Part shown: positions 1-8,614 of the stretch, in pieces
How positions within the stretch are numbered: the stretch's first letter is position 1
Layout of the letters: each line of letters opens with the position of its first letter
Assembly: GCA_902799875.1 (NCBI GenBank)
Contig: CADCCH010000006.1
Location: 1-63,767, forward strand
Direction: 5' to 3'
DNA: 63,767 nt
DNA from: an uncultured Bacteroidales bacterium
Lineage (GTDB): Bacteria; Bacteroidota; Bacteroidia; Bacteroidales; Paludibacteraceae
Notes under the pieces: generated by a model
What the model saw: the letters and a program-made list of their open reading frames with translations, nothing else
Database searches by the model: none
What the model was told of the DNA's origin: nothing
Position numbers and translations under genes: made by a program

Positions 1-198
1 GATGAGCGTGGTCGTGAGTTCGCATGGGAGAACCAACGTCGTCGTGACTTGATCCGTTTTGGTCAATTCGAGAACGTTCAGTACGTAGAGAACAAGGATC
101 AAACTCGTCGTTGGTTCCCGATTCCTTTCTCGGTACTTGAGAAATCCTATATTGACGAGAATGGTAATCCTATCTGGACCCAGAACCCTGGATATTAA
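1..198 (+). CDS. SusD/RagB-family outer membrane lipoprotein, C-terminal end
   Basis: Only the last 65 codons are in the window, open from base 1 and ending TAA at 196-198. The visible part holds the typical SusD C-terminus: an ERGREFAWENQRRRDLIRFG stretch at residues 2-21, then RRWFPIP and a final WTQNPGY. SusD-family lipoproteins cap a TonB-dependent SusC transporter and bind glycans at the cell surface. The lipoprotein 78 bp downstream is SusE/F-like, so this is the 3' part of a polysaccharide-utilisation locus whose susC and most of susD lie left of the window. The substrate cannot be read from this piece. Confidence 0.93.
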   Translation, partial: DERGREFAWENQRRRDLIRFGQFENVQYVENKDQTRRWFPIPFSVLEKSYIDENGNPIWTQNPGY

Positions 199-276
199 TA
201 AAGAAACATTCGTTAAGAGAACGAATTGTAAAAATTCATAAACAACTAACATTATTAACTAAAAAACAAAAAGAAC

Positions 277-1449
277 ATGAAAAAGCTTGGTATTTTTGTA
301 ATGAGCATTGCAATGGTTTCAATGCTGTTCACTGCTTGTAAGAAAGACAACGGTACTTCCGGTGCTGGTGGACAAGACCTTGACAACATCGTAGAGAACG
401 GTTTCTACGTAGTAGGTGAGGCAGCCGGTTATCCGGAGTTCAACGTACTCTGCCAATTTGCTCCTGGCCGTAACGAGGCTGATGAGAACAAACTGCGCGA
501 TGGCATGTATGAGAAGTACATCGTTCTTGAGGCTGGCAAGAAATTCCAATTCATCAAGAAAGAGGGCAATAATGAGACTCGTTATGGTGCTCAATTGACC
601 TACGGTAAGCTTCCGACTGACAATCAAGAGGTAGATGGTTACAAAGGCTCGCTCGCTGAAAATGTCGAGATGGAGGTTAAGGAAACCGGTTTGTACCATA
701 TTGTGTTGGATTTCGATGCTGATCAGGCTCTTAAAAACGTAGGTGGACCGCAAATCGTTATGGCTATGGTCAAAGATTGGGGTATTGGTGGTAGCACCAA
801 CGGCTGGGGCTATTCTGCTTGCAACGAGGCTAAGAACTATGTTTACACTTGGAATGACTTTGAGTTTACAGAAGGTGCTGAATTCAAGTTCAAAAATCTT
901 GGTGCTTGGAAACTCAATCTTGATGATGCTGAGTTAGTTAAAGCTAATACTAACATCGGTGCAGAGGGCGTTCCCGGTGGTGATAACATCAAGGTTGCTG
1001 AAGGTGGTCTCTACAAAGTTGTTCTCACATTTGCTTTGGCTAAGGGGGATATCGGTGAAAGCTTCAAGTATGAATTGAAAAAAACTGGTGAGGTTGCTTT
1101 CAAGGATTACAGCGAAGTAGAGCTCGAGCTCGTAGGTGACGCTATTAACCCGCAGGCTGGTACTGAAGATGATGACATCTGGTCATGGGGCCAAAAGATG
1201 GATTTGGGTAAGCCGGTTCGTGATGCTGACCTCTTCGTCTGGGAAGCAAACGTAGAAATGAATGCTGCTGGTGGTTTCAAAGTTCGTACGAAAGGCTATA
1301 CAGCTCAAGGCGAGTTTGATGCATTCGACTTTGGTAAAGATGGTACCGGTGACAATGCAACTGTTGACGCTGATGGCTTGTACAAAATCCAGGCTACTAT
1401 CAACGGTAAGAACGGTGCAAAGAACCTCATTATTACTCCTGCAAACTAA
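277..1449 (+). CDS. SusE/SusF-like outer membrane lipoprotein
   Basis: A 390-residue lipoprotein with signal peptide and lipobox (LFTAC, Cys at about residue 21) followed by KKD, which resembles the charged export signal of Bacteroidota surface lipoproteins. The rest looks like three beta-rich modules of about 110 residues, each with a Gly-Leu-Tyr-hydrophobic strand (GLYHIVLDF, GLYKVVLTF, GLYKIQATI) as in SusE/SusF carbohydrate-binding folds. Its place directly after susD supports a surface glycan-binding role. A perfect hairpin terminator follows it, so it is the last gene of the locus. I assign it by position and fold pattern, not by close similarity to a characterised SusE. Confidence 0.8.
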   Translation: MKKLGIFVMSIAMVSMLFTACKKDNGTSGAGGQDLDNIVENGFYVVGEAAGYPEFNVLCQFAPGRNEADENKLRDGMYEKYIVLEAGKKFQFIKKEGNNETRYGAQLTYGKLPTDNQEVDGYKGSLAENVEMEVKETGLYHIVLDFDADQALKNVGGPQIVMAMVKDWGIGGSTNGWGYSACNEAKNYVYTWNDFEFTEGAEFKFKNLGAWKLNLDDAELVKANTNIGAEGVPGGDNIKVAEGGLYKVVLTFALAKGDIGESFKYELKKTGEVAFKDYSEVELELVGDAINPQAGTEDDDIWSWGQKMDLGKPVRDADLFVWEANVEMNAAGGFKVRTKGYTAQGEFDAFDFGKDGTGDNATVDADGLYKIQATINGKNGAKNLIITPAN

Positions 1450-1471
1450 TATTTGCATTTCTGATTCATTC

Positions 1472-1502
1472 AGAGCGGACGGTTTTCCGTCCGCTCTTTT
1501 TG
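1472..1502 (+). terminator. Intrinsic terminator of the sus-like operon
   Basis: A perfect 11-bp stem (1472-1482 with 1487-1497) with a TTTT loop is followed by a T-run. It lies 22 bases after the stop codon of the SusE/F-like gene. Confidence 0.92.
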
Positions 1503-1551
1503 TGTCCCTATGGGACAAAATCCAAGAAAATGCTAAAAACATTGTTTTTTA

Positions 1552-1583
1552 TTTGCATATTCAAAAAAAATGTTGTAACTTTG
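1552..1583 (+). promoter_or_regulatory. Bacteroidota promoter for the 1631 gene
   Basis: TTTG at 1552-1555 and TAACTTTG at 1576-1583 are separated by 20 bp, the Bacteroidota -33/-7 arrangement. Transcription should start near 1588-1590, about 40 bases before the ATG. Confidence 0.8.
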
Positions 1584-1630
1584 CAGCGTCTTTAAAATAG
1601 GCATAATGTAACCTTTAAATTAATACGTGT

Positions 1631-2377
1631 ATGAGACTGGAAGTTTTACTCTATTCGTTATTGTTTATTCTAATCGGCTTGGTGTTGGTGTCCCTCTTCC
1701 TGGTGTGGCACTGGTTTGATGCGCGTGAGCGTTTGAAAGTCGTACGTGAGGTGACGCGCGAGCAGACGATGCATGCTATTCGTCATGCGCATAACAAATG
1801 CCGTATCTTGCTCTACGTTAGTCTCTTGCTGGCATTAGCATATGTGCCTATTCCTATTTTCCTGCACGAATATTATAGCACGCTCGTGTATCCGGGCGTA
1901 GTCATCATTGCGGACCTCTTAATGCTCTTTGGCTTGCGTGCCCGTGCGAAGATGTATCTTGCTTCCATCGATGAGTATGTGAACGAGAACGAGGAGCATG
2001 TACGCGAGGCGGCTATCCAGCGTGAGCAGATGCGCGAACAATGGAAAAAAGATGCTGTAAAGCTCAATCCGCAAGCGCAGGCTGAGATCAAAGAAGCCTT
2101 GGGGGACAACTACGAGACCTGGTATCAGCACGATATCCTTGTCGGACGTAATGTCCTGGCTAATCGTGAATTAGGCTTGCTCTATGCGCAAGGTATCGTT
2201 ATCCCGTTCTCCGAGATCATGGAAGTGCGTTATGGCCGCAAGGACCTCAAACTCGTTACCACCAATAGTACATACCCGTTCATCACGATTGACTTCGGCG
2301 CCCTGCCGATTAATCCCGAGACAGGTAACAAATACATGGACGAGATAGCAGAAGAGATTCAGAAACTCATCGCATAA
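1631..2377 (+). CDS. Membrane protein of unknown function, three predicted TM segments
   Basis: 248 residues. A long hydrophobic segment (about residues 3-26) is followed by a basic stretch with an RxxxR pattern, then two more hydrophobic segments (about 58-76 and 82-100). A charged, helical cytoplasmic part with many Glu and Arg (about 105-165) follows, and then a soluble C-terminal domain with short beta-type strands (GIVIPFSEIMEVRYG, STYPFITIDFGALP). This C-terminal part resembles small PH-like domains in which a membrane protein ends in a beta-sandwich, but I cannot assign a family. It has its own promoter and shares a bidirectional terminator with panB, so it is monocistronic. Confidence 0.75.
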   Translation: MRLEVLLYSLLFILIGLVLVSLFLVWHWFDARERLKVVREVTREQTMHAIRHAHNKCRILLYVSLLLALAYVPIPIFLHEYYSTLVYPGVVIIADLLMLFGLRARAKMYLASIDEYVNENEEHVREAAIQREQMREQWKKDAVKLNPQAQAEIKEALGDNYETWYQHDILVGRNVLANRELGLLYAQGIVIPFSEIMEVRYGRKDLKLVTTNSTYPFITIDFGALPINPETGNKYMDEIAEEIQKLIA

Positions 2378-2405
2378 AAAAAGAGGCATCTGCCTCTTTT
2401 TTTTG
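2377..2405. terminator. Bidirectional terminator between convergent genes
   Basis: Stem AAGAGGCA (2381-2388) pairs with TGCCTCTT (2391-2398), flanked by an A-run on the left and a T-run on the right, so it can end transcripts from both the 1631 gene and panB. Confidence 0.9.
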
Positions 2406-3221
2406 TTAATAACTCTCCTCTATATTAGGGAAACTACTATCTTTTACTGCGGAGACATATTCGCTTACTGCCTCTTTGATGGGTTCTGCCAGTTTGGCAA
2501 AATGCCGCAAGAATTTCGGTTTAAAGCCTTGATTAAGACCTAACATATCGTGCAGTACCAGCACTTGACCGTCACAACCGTTTCCTGCACCGATACCGAT
2601 TACCGGACAGCTGACAGCTTTCGTTACTTTCTCGGCCAAGGCAGCAGGAATCTTCTCCAATACAATCGAGAAACAACCCGCCTCGTCCAGTAACTTGGCA
2701 TCGTGCAGCAGTTTCTCTGCCTCTGCCTCTTCCTTGGCGCGCAGACCGTAACCGCCGAACTGATTCACACTCTGCGGAGTCAAGCCCAGATGACCCATCA
2801 CCGGTACACCGGCTTGAATCATATGGCGTATAGATGGCAGGATCTCTTCTCCTCCCTCTAACTTAACCGCATCGCAGCCGCTCTCTTTGAGGATCTTAAT
2901 AGCATTGCGTACCGCCTCCTCTTCACTTACCTGATAACTGCCAAACGGCATGTCGCAAACGACCAACGCGTGCTGTGCCGCGCGTACTACACCTTTGGTC
3001 AGGAAAATCATCTCCTCCACCGTGATAGGTAAGGTCGTTCCGTTTCCGCAAACCACATTGCTCGCGCTGTCGCCTACTAGCAGTATGTCAATTCCTGCTT
3101 CATCGACCAGGCTTGCTAAAGTGAAATCATAACTCGTTAACATGGCGATCTTCTCGCCGTTTGCCTTCATTTGACGCAACTTGGCCGTCGTCATTCGGCT
3201 ATTTTGTACATGTACAGACAT
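2406..3221 (-). CDS. panB: 3-methyl-2-oxobutanoate hydroxymethyltransferase
   Basis: 271 residues, the normal length. PanB makes ketopantoate from 2-oxoisovalerate and methylene-tetrahydrofolate, the first committed step to pantothenate and coenzyme A. Family signatures are present in order: LTSYDFTLA, LVGDSASNVVCG (metal and substrate Asp), VKLEGG (Lys), VMGHLGLTPQSVNQFGGY, the LEKIPA region with the catalytic Glu, and IGIGAGNGCDGQVLV. It follows the FecCD permease with only one base between the genes and ends at the bidirectional terminator, so the two are probably co-transcribed. panC and panD are not in the window; coaBC and coaX, later steps of the pathway, are encoded further along. Confidence 0.97.
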   Translation of the reverse strand: MSVHVQNSRMTTAKLRQMKANGEKIAMLTSYDFTLASLVDEAGIDILLVGDSASNVVCGNGTTLPITVEEMIFLTKGVVRAAQHALVVCDMPFGSYQVSEEEAVRNAIKILKESGCDAVKLEGGEEILPSIRHMIQAGVPVMGHLGLTPQSVNQFGGYGLRAKEEAEAEKLLHDAKLLDEAGCFSIVLEKIPAALAEKVTKAVSCPVIGIGAGNGCDGQVLVLHDMLGLNQGFKPKFLRHFAKLAEPIKEAVSEYVSAVKDSSFPNIEESY

Positions 3222-3222
3222 T

Positions 3223-4170
3223 TTATTTATGTTTTAATATAATCCAGATAATAATCGGCGCACCGAACAACGCACTTACCGTACTGATCGGCAGCGGATA
3301 AATAAACAACGAACACAACACATCGCATACCAGCAGCAGACAGGCTCCTATCAGCACACAAGCAGGGACAGTGATTCGATGGTTCGAAGTCTTAAACACG
3401 CCCCGCGCGATATGCGGTACCGCTACGCCGATAAACGCAATAGGTCCGCAGAAAGCCGTTACACCACCGGCTAACAGTCCTGTCGCCAACACAATAAACA
3501 AACGCGTTCGTCCCACATTAATCCCCAAACCTCGGGCGTAGTCCTCGCCTAAGAGCAAGCCGTTCAGCGGTTTCAATGCCAAGAGCACAAACAACGCGCC
3601 TACCGCTAATATCGGCACCATCAACTGCATGTCGCTCCAACCGACGCTACTAAGCGAGCCCAAAGTCCAGACGATAAACAGCTTCAATGCATCCGGGTTA
3701 GCGAAGTTCTGCAGCAGACTCACCAAAGCACCTGCTATCGAACCAAACATCATACCTACGATCAGCAAACTCACGTTACTCGTCACCTTTCTGCTCACCG
3801 CCAGCACCAGCAGCAACACCAGCGTCGCTCCTATACATGCGGCGATTGGTAACATTAGTACCAAGGTCGCTGAACACATTGTCAAAAACGCTACACCTAA
3901 GCTGGCACCTGAACTTACGCCCAATGTGTACGGTCCCGCTAAGGGATTGCGAAAAAGCGTCTGCATGATAAGACCAGAAACCGACAGAGCTGCTCCCGCT
4001 AAAATGGCGGTAATGGCTTTCGGCAGACGAATCGCGTGCAGTATATTTTGCTCCATCACACTCATCTTTCCCCACGGCCACAACCACATACTTCCGCTGC
4101 ATACATCGAGGCAAAAAAGCAGTACCAGCAGTACTACCAACACCCCAAATATGTACGTGTTTCGTTTCAC
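3223..4170 (-). CDS. FecCD-family ABC transporter permease (iron-siderophore/cobalamin type)
   Basis: 315 residues, strongly hydrophobic, with about ten membrane helices. Family marks are IRLPKAITAILAGAALSVSG, the LFRNPLAGPYTLGVSSGASLG region and FCGPIAFIGVAVPHIAR, as in BtuC, FhuB and FecD. Such permeases pair with a BtuD-like ATPase and a periplasmic binding protein; neither is adjacent here, so the partners must be encoded elsewhere, or the permease is shared. The start is GTG at 4170, only 4 bases after the -7 element, so the mRNA is probably leaderless (see findings). Substrate unknown: iron chelate, haem or cobalamin. Confidence 0.92.
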   Translation of the reverse strand: MKRNTYIFGVLVVLLVLLFCLDVCSGSMWLWPWGKMSVMEQNILHAIRLPKAITAILAGAALSVSGLIMQTLFRNPLAGPYTLGVSSGASLGVAFLTMCSATLVLMLPIAACIGATLVLLLVLAVSRKVTSNVSLLIVGMMFGSIAGALVSLLQNFANPDALKLFIVWTLGSLSSVGWSDMQLMVPILAVGALFVLLALKPLNGLLLGEDYARGLGINVGRTRLFIVLATGLLAGGVTAFCGPIAFIGVAVPHIARGVFKTSNHRITVPACVLIGACLLLVCDVLCSLFIYPLPISTVSALFGAPIIIWIILKHK

Positions 4171-4174
4171 GCTG

Positions 4175-4206
4175 CAAAGGTACTGCTTTTTTTTGATATA
4201 AACAAA
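4175..4206 (-). promoter_or_regulatory. Promoter of the FecCD permease-panB operon
   Basis: On the minus strand TTTG (4206-4203) and TACCTTTG (4182-4175) are 20 bp apart, with the A-tract/GCAGT spacer seen at several promoters in this window. The -33 TTTG is also the end of the T-run of the clpB terminator. Confidence 0.85.
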
Positions 4207-4232
4207 AAAAAGAGCGCCGAAACGCTCTTTTT
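4203..4232 (-). terminator. clpB terminator, overlapping the next promoter
   Basis: Arms AAAGAGCG (4209-4216) and CGCTCTTT (4223-4230) form an 8-bp stem. On the minus strand it is followed by a T-run that reads straight into the -33 TTTG of the next promoter. Confidence 0.88.
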
Positions 4233-4234
4233 CT

Positions 4235-6286
4235 TTAATTACGGAACTTCAACTCACCGTCCCGCAGTTCTACAATCACCGGTTTGTTCTGATCCACCTT
4301 GCCGGCAATGATGCTCTTACTCAGTTCATTGAGTACCAACCGTTGCAAAGCTCTCTTCACAGGACGAGCACCGAATTGCGGATCGTAGCCTTCCTTGGCG
4401 ATATATCCGATCGCATCGTCCGTGACACGCAGGTCGATTCCTTGACCCTCTAACATCTTATGAATCCGACTTACTTGCAGACCCACTACGGCTTTGATAT
4501 CGTTCTCCGTCAATTCACTAAAGTGAATGATCTCGTCGATACGGTTGATGAACTCCGGTCGTACGCTTGCCCGTAACTGCTCTTCCGTCAGGTTACTCGT
4601 CATAATGATCAAGGTGTTCTTGAAATTCACTACACGTCCTTTGTTATCCGTCAATCGACCGTCATCCAGCACTTGCAGCAGTACATTGAACACATCCGGA
4701 TGCGCTTTCTCGATCTCATCGAACAGTACGACAGAGTAGGGTTTTCTGCGGATCGCTTCGGTCAACTGACCACCCTCATCGTATCCTACGTATCCCGGAG
4801 GCGCACCGATCAGACGCGTCGCACTGAATTTCTCCTGGTACTCACTCATATCGATACGCGTGATCATATTTTCGTCGTCAAACAGGTAATCTGCCAATGC
4901 CTTTGCCAATTCGGTCTTACCGACACCGGTAGTACCCAGGAAGATAAAACTACCAATCGGTCGTTTGGGATCCTGTAAGCCCGCTCTCGATCTACGGATG
5001 GCATCGCTTACGGCTTCAATCGCAGCGTCTTGACCGATGATACGCTTATGTAACTCTTCCTCCAGATGCAGTAACTTATCCCGCTCCGATTGCATCATCT
5101 TTGCTACCGGTATACCCGTCCAACGGGCTACTACCTCCGCGATATCGTCTTCGTCGACTTCCTCTTTGATTAACGCTTCGTTACTGATGGCATGCAGCGA
5201 GTCTTGTGCTGCTTTGATATTCGCTTCCGCAGCAGGAATCTGACTGTACCGGATCTCCGCTACCTTACCGTAGTCACCTTCGCGTTCCGCCACCTCCGCC
5301 TGATGTTTCAGGGTCTCAATACGTGCTTTCTCGTTCTGGATCGTCGCTACGTAGCCTTTCTCTTTGTTCCAGCGTGCGTTCAGTTCGTCAGACTGCGCTT
5401 TGAGGTCTTTGAGTTGAGCCTCAATTGCTTTCAGTTTCGCGTCATCTTTATCACGCTTAATCGCCTCACGCTCAATCTCCAATTGTTTAATTTGCCGATC
5501 TAAGGTATCGATCTCTTCCGGCTTGGAGTCCACCTCCAGACGCAGTTTGGCAGCTGCTTCATCGACCAGGTCAATCGCTTTATCCGGTAAGAAACGATCG
5601 GTGATATACCGCGCGCTCAGGCTTACGGCTGCAATAATGGCATCATCTTTGATACGTACCTTATGATGCGTCTCATACCGCTCCTTCAGACCACGCAGAA
5701 TCGATATCGTGGCTGCCTCGTCCGGCTCGTCCACCATCACTTTCTGGAAACGACGCTCCAGCGCTTTATCGGTCTCAAAATACTTCTGATACTCATCCAA
5801 CGTCGTGGCACCGATGGCCCGCAGGTCACCTCGTGCCAGCGCCGGTTTTAAGATATTGGCCGCGTCCATGGCACCGCTACTTTTACCGGCACCTACCAGC
5901 GTGTGGATCTCATCGATAAAGAGGATGATCTCACCGGCGGCAGCTACCACTTCGTTCACTACACCTTTCAGACGCTCCTCGAACTCACCCTGATACTTCG
6001 CACCCGCAATGAGTGCTCCCATATCGAGGGAGTAAATCTGTTTCTTCTTCAGGTTCTCCGGTACGTCTCCGCGTACGATACGATGGGCAAGCCCCTCAGC
6101 GATAGCAGTCTTACCGACACCCGGTTCACCAATCAGGATAGGATTATTCTTCGTTCTACGACTCAGAATTTGTAATACTCGCCGAATCTCGTCATCTCTA
6201 CCGATTACGGGATCCAATTTGCCCTCGCGAGCCCGCTCGCAGAGGTTAATCGCAAACTTTTGTAAATTTTCGTTGTTGTTATTCAT
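4235..6286 (-). CDS. clpB: ClpB-type AAA+ disaggregase lacking the N-terminal domain
   Basis: 683 residues against about 860 for standard ClpB. ClpB works with DnaK to pull apart protein aggregates. The protein starts only about 25 residues before the first AAA+ module: Walker A GEPGVGKT is at residues 53-60, Walker B LFIDEIH follows, then [18 protein letters not shown]. The coiled-coil M-domain (about 260-390) is intact, followed by the second AAA+ module ([25 protein letters not shown]) and the C-terminal D2-small domain. The roughly 145-residue Clp N-domain is missing, and the 67 bp upstream cannot encode it. A loop in D2 before RPEFINRID is also shorter than usual. The M-domain marks it as ClpB rather than ClpA or ClpC. 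Confidence 0.92.
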   Translation of the reverse strand: MNNNNENLQKFAINLCERAREGKLDPVIGRDDEIRRVLQILSRRTKNNPILIGEPGVGKTAIAEGLAHRIVRGDVPENLKKKQIYSLDMGALIAGAKYQGEFEERLKGVVNEVVAAAGEIILFIDEIHTLVGAGKSSGAMDAANILKPALARGDLRAIGATTLDEYQKYFETDKALERRFQKVMVDEPDEAATISILRGLKERYETHHKVRIKDDAIIAAVSLSARYITDRFLPDKAIDLVDEAAAKLRLEVDSKPEEIDTLDRQIKQLEIEREAIKRDKDDAKLKAIEAQLKDLKAQSDELNARWNKEKGYVATIQNEKARIETLKHQAEVAEREGDYGKVAEIRYSQIPAAEANIKAAQDSLHAISNEALIKEEVDEDDIAEVVARWTGIPVAKMMQSERDKLLHLEEELHKRIIGQDAAIEAVSDAIRRSRAGLQDPKRPIGSFIFLGTTGVGKTELAKALADYLFDDENMITRIDMSEYQEKFSATRLIGAPPGYVGYDEGGQLTEAIRRKPYSVVLFDEIEKAHPDVFNVLLQVLDDGRLTDNKGRVVNFKNTLIIMTSNLTEEQLRASVRPEFINRIDEIIHFSELTENDIKAVVGLQVSRIHKMLEGQGIDLRVTDDAIGYIAKEGYDPQFGARPVKRALQRLVLNELSKSIIAGKVDQNKPVIVELRDGELKFRN

Positions 6287-6353
6287 AGTTGTATGTCGTT
6301 TAGTTAATAATCAATTTTCACTAACCAACCTACAAACTATGTTCCAAATTGTG

Positions 6354-7700
6354 TTAGACTGACAAAATGGCAGTCAATCGTGCTAAGAGCGCCAGCATGT
6401 TCGGTAGCACCTCATCGGCTTTCTCCTCCCATAACTCCGCATCGGGTAGGGGCCCCGTGTTGACGGCAAACGTATACAGTCCGGCTGCTTTGGCTGCACG
6501 TACACCAAGCGGCGCGTTCTCTACGACTGCACACTCCTCTTTCTTAAAGCCCGAACGTTCCCAAGCCTTCAGATACGGCTCAGGATCGGGTTTGCCTTTT
6601 ACTACATCAAACGAAGAGATGATACCCGTGAAGACATGATCGAAGGTCTCGTTGAGGGCATTAATCAAGTTCCGCTGACCGCTTCCGGTCACTACCCAGC
6701 ATTGTACCCCTTGCTCGTGCAGGAACTTAAGCACCCTGTCTACATTCGGGATAATACCCGGAAAACCACCGGTCATCTCTGTAAAATGTTCGGTCTTATC
6801 CTTATAGATCGCCTCTATCAACTCTGCCGGTGCATCTGTACCGTACATCTGTTGATGGTGCTCCTGAATGACACCGGTACTGGTGCGTCCTTCGTTGCGG
6901 TAACACTCCATCGGGGTGTAGGGTAGACCGTGCTTGGTCATCGCCCATGCCCAGGACTCCGCATGATACGGCATCGAGTTATAGAGTACGCCGTCCTGAT
7001 CAAAGAAGACGGCTTTTAAAGTGTGACCGAAGGGCTTTTCGGGTGTCGAGCCGCTCGACCGAGCACCAAATATTGTACTTCCTATTCGAACCATAGTAGA
7101 TCCACATTCTATCGCCAATTTATAATCATCACTCATGCCCATCGACAGTATAAGATTATTCGGATTATTCAGATTATTCAGAACTCTCCGAGTTTCTGTA
7201 AAACACCGCCGTATCTCCGTTTCATCGTCTGTGTTCGTGGCCATCGTCATCAATCCGCGTACGTGGATATTCCTGAAATCGTCAATCTTAAATCTTAAAT
7301 TCTCAACCTCCTCCGGAGCAAATCCCGTTTTGGTCTCTTCTTTGGCTACATGCACCTCCAACAGCACATCCTGCACGATGCCCATTTTTGCCGCCTCGTC
7401 ATTGATGACCTTCAATAAATGTGCTGAGTCCACGGATTGAATGAGGTAGGGATGCAGTTTGAGCAAATCGCGTACCTTATTGGTCTGCAGATGTCCGATA
7501 AAATGCCAATGTATATCCGTTGGCAGTTGAGCTGCTTTCTGTTTCAACTCTTGTACGCGGCTCTCCCCAAAATGCCGTTCACCGGCTTCGTAAGCTGCAC
7601 GAATGGCCTCTACCGGTTGAAACTTACTCACGCACACAAGCGTGACATGCGCAGGTATATGCGCGCGTACCTCTTTTATTTTTTCTGCGACTTCAACCAT
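6354..7700 (-). CDS. YggS-type PLP-binding protein fused to a HAD phosphatase
   Basis: 448 residues in one frame, two domains. Residues 1-215 are a full YggS/PLPBP module: VSKFQP with the PLP-binding Lys, [19 protein letters not shown] and [17 protein letters not shown]. YggS carries pyridoxal phosphate and controls B6 homeostasis. From about residue 230 a HAD hydrolase of the beta-phosphoglucomutase group follows: [11 protein letters not shown] (nucleophile and acid Asp), [19 protein letters not shown] and [16 protein letters not shown]. Both modules look complete, so this is a fusion, not a frameshift. The substrate of the HAD part is unknown; a phosphorylated B6 vitamer is a guess from the fusion. 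A 9-bp repeat (7154-7180) encodes an Asn/Leu-rich loop in the YggS part. It overlaps glsB by 25 bases. Confidence 0.9.
   Translation of the reverse strand: MVEVAEKIKEVRAHIPAHVTLVCVSKFQPVEAIRAAYEAGERHFGESRVQELKQKAAQLPTDIHWHFIGHLQTNKVRDLLKLHPYLIQSVDSAHLLKVINDEAAKMGIVQDVLLEVHVAKEETKTGFAPEEVENLRFKIDDFRNIHVRGLMTMATNTDDETEIRRCFTETRRVLNNLNNPNNLILSMGMSDDYKLAIECGSTMVRIGSTIFGARSSGSTPEKPFGHTLKAVFFDQDGVLYNSMPYHAESWAWAMTKHGLPYTPMECYRNEGRTSTGVIQEHHQQMYGTDAPAELIEAIYKDKTEHFTEMTGGFPGIIPNVDRVLKFLHEQGVQCWVVTGSGQRNLINALNETFDHVFTGIISSFDVVKGKPDPEPYLKAWERSGFKKEECAVVENAPLGVRAAKAAGLYTFAVNTGPLPDAELWEEKADEVLPNMLALLARLTAILSV
7154..7180. repeat. 9-bp tandem repeat, 3 copies, inside the YggS domain
   Basis: Unit GATTATTC(A/G) three times in frame, giving an Asn-Asn-Leu/Pro loop on the minus strand. 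Two copies of the 7-mer AATCTTA follow at 7284-7297. Confidence 0.85.
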
Positions 7701-8614
7701 TCCACGTACGGATTGATATAACGTTCTTTCTTTTCCGGATAGATGGTGTCGATATCAACCATGATACCTGTCTCGTACACATTAGCTAACTCGTCATTGA
7801 TGGCATTACCGAAGAACATCAAATCGTTCGTCAGATTGAGGTACGCAGAGAACATCGGCGGGATCACGGTGCCTTGTTCGCGCACTGCATGCTGCAATAT
7901 ATGGTAGTTCTCTTGCTTGTCCTCTCCCTGGAACGGACTCTCGGCAATATAATTGGTAGTCAGGGGCAGGTAAGGTCCGAACAATCCTGCTTCGCCACGA
8001 TGGTACTGTTCCAGGTATTTGTAAATCAAAGCCCGAGCCGATGCGTTATAATCCGGATAGATCGTCACTTTACCGATCATATAATGGAGTTCCGGATGGT
8101 TATACACCAACGCACCGATGCCGTCCCAGATATTATCCAACGCAAAGAGGGCTTTGACTCCCGCTTCGCGTGTCTGATAAGCCGGTTGCACGAAGGCACG
8201 ACCGAACTCGATGGCATAGGGCAGGTAGTCCTTGATGAACCGCTCCGAGTACTTAAACAGATGTGCCGACGTGATATACGGCTGGCCGTCACGGATCTCC
8301 GCATCCTTACCCAACAGATAGCGGTACCCGCCGATGATCTGTTTATTGGCAGGGTCCCAGACAATCAGCTGATGGTAGGGCTTTGCCATCGTGTCCATGT
8401 CGTCTATATCCATTTCTTTGCCCGTTGCACCACCACCGTCGCGGTAGCTGATCTCCCTTAGACGCGCGATCTCGCGCATCACGTTCGGACACTCGTGTGC
8501 CGTGATGTCATAAATCAGATTATCCGCTTTGTTGGTCGGACGTAACAAATGACCTTCCAGTTCTTTTTCCAGAACCGATGTTTCAACAGCTGGTATGATT
8601 GGTTGCATATACAA
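7676..8614 (-). CDS. glsB: Glycine N-acyltransferase for glycine-lipid synthesis (GNAT fold)
   Basis: 312 residues. The central part (about 60-200) is the GNAT-like OlsB/GlsB acyltransferase domain: REISYRDGGGATGKEMDIDDMD near residue 54, IIGGYRYLLG, and EFGRAFVQPAYQ with the acyl-donor-site Arg. In Bacteroides, GlsB attaches a 3-hydroxy fatty acid to glycine and the neighbouring GlsA adds a second acyl chain, giving glycine lipids that matter for envelope fitness. The same gene order is present here, with a 32-base overlap into glsA upstream, so the two are translated from one message. The assignment rests on family plus synteny; an ornithine substrate is possible but less likely in this phylum. 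Confidence 0.88.
   Translation of the reverse strand: MYMQPIIPAVETSVLEKELEGHLLRPTNKADNLIYDITAHECPNVMREIARLREISYRDGGGATGKEMDIDDMDTMAKPYHQLIVWDPANKQIIGGYRYLLGKDAEIRDGQPYITSAHLFKYSERFIKDYLPYAIEFGRAFVQPAYQTREAGVKALFALDNIWDGIGALVYNHPELHYMIGKVTIYPDYNASARALIYKYLEQYHRGEAGLFGPYLPLTTNYIAESPFQGEDKQENYHILQHAVREQGTVIPPMFSAYLNLTNDLMFFGNAINDELANVYETGIMVDIDTIYPEKKERYINPYVEWLKSQKK

Noticed and set aside
3221..3240. Riboswitch or leader element ahead of panB
   Set aside because: Only one base separates panB from the permease gene; there is no room.
6287..6353. Frameshifted remains of the ClpB N-domain upstream of clpB
   Set aside because: The gap is only 67 bp and the next gene's stop is at 6354; no Clp_N sequence is readable in any frame.
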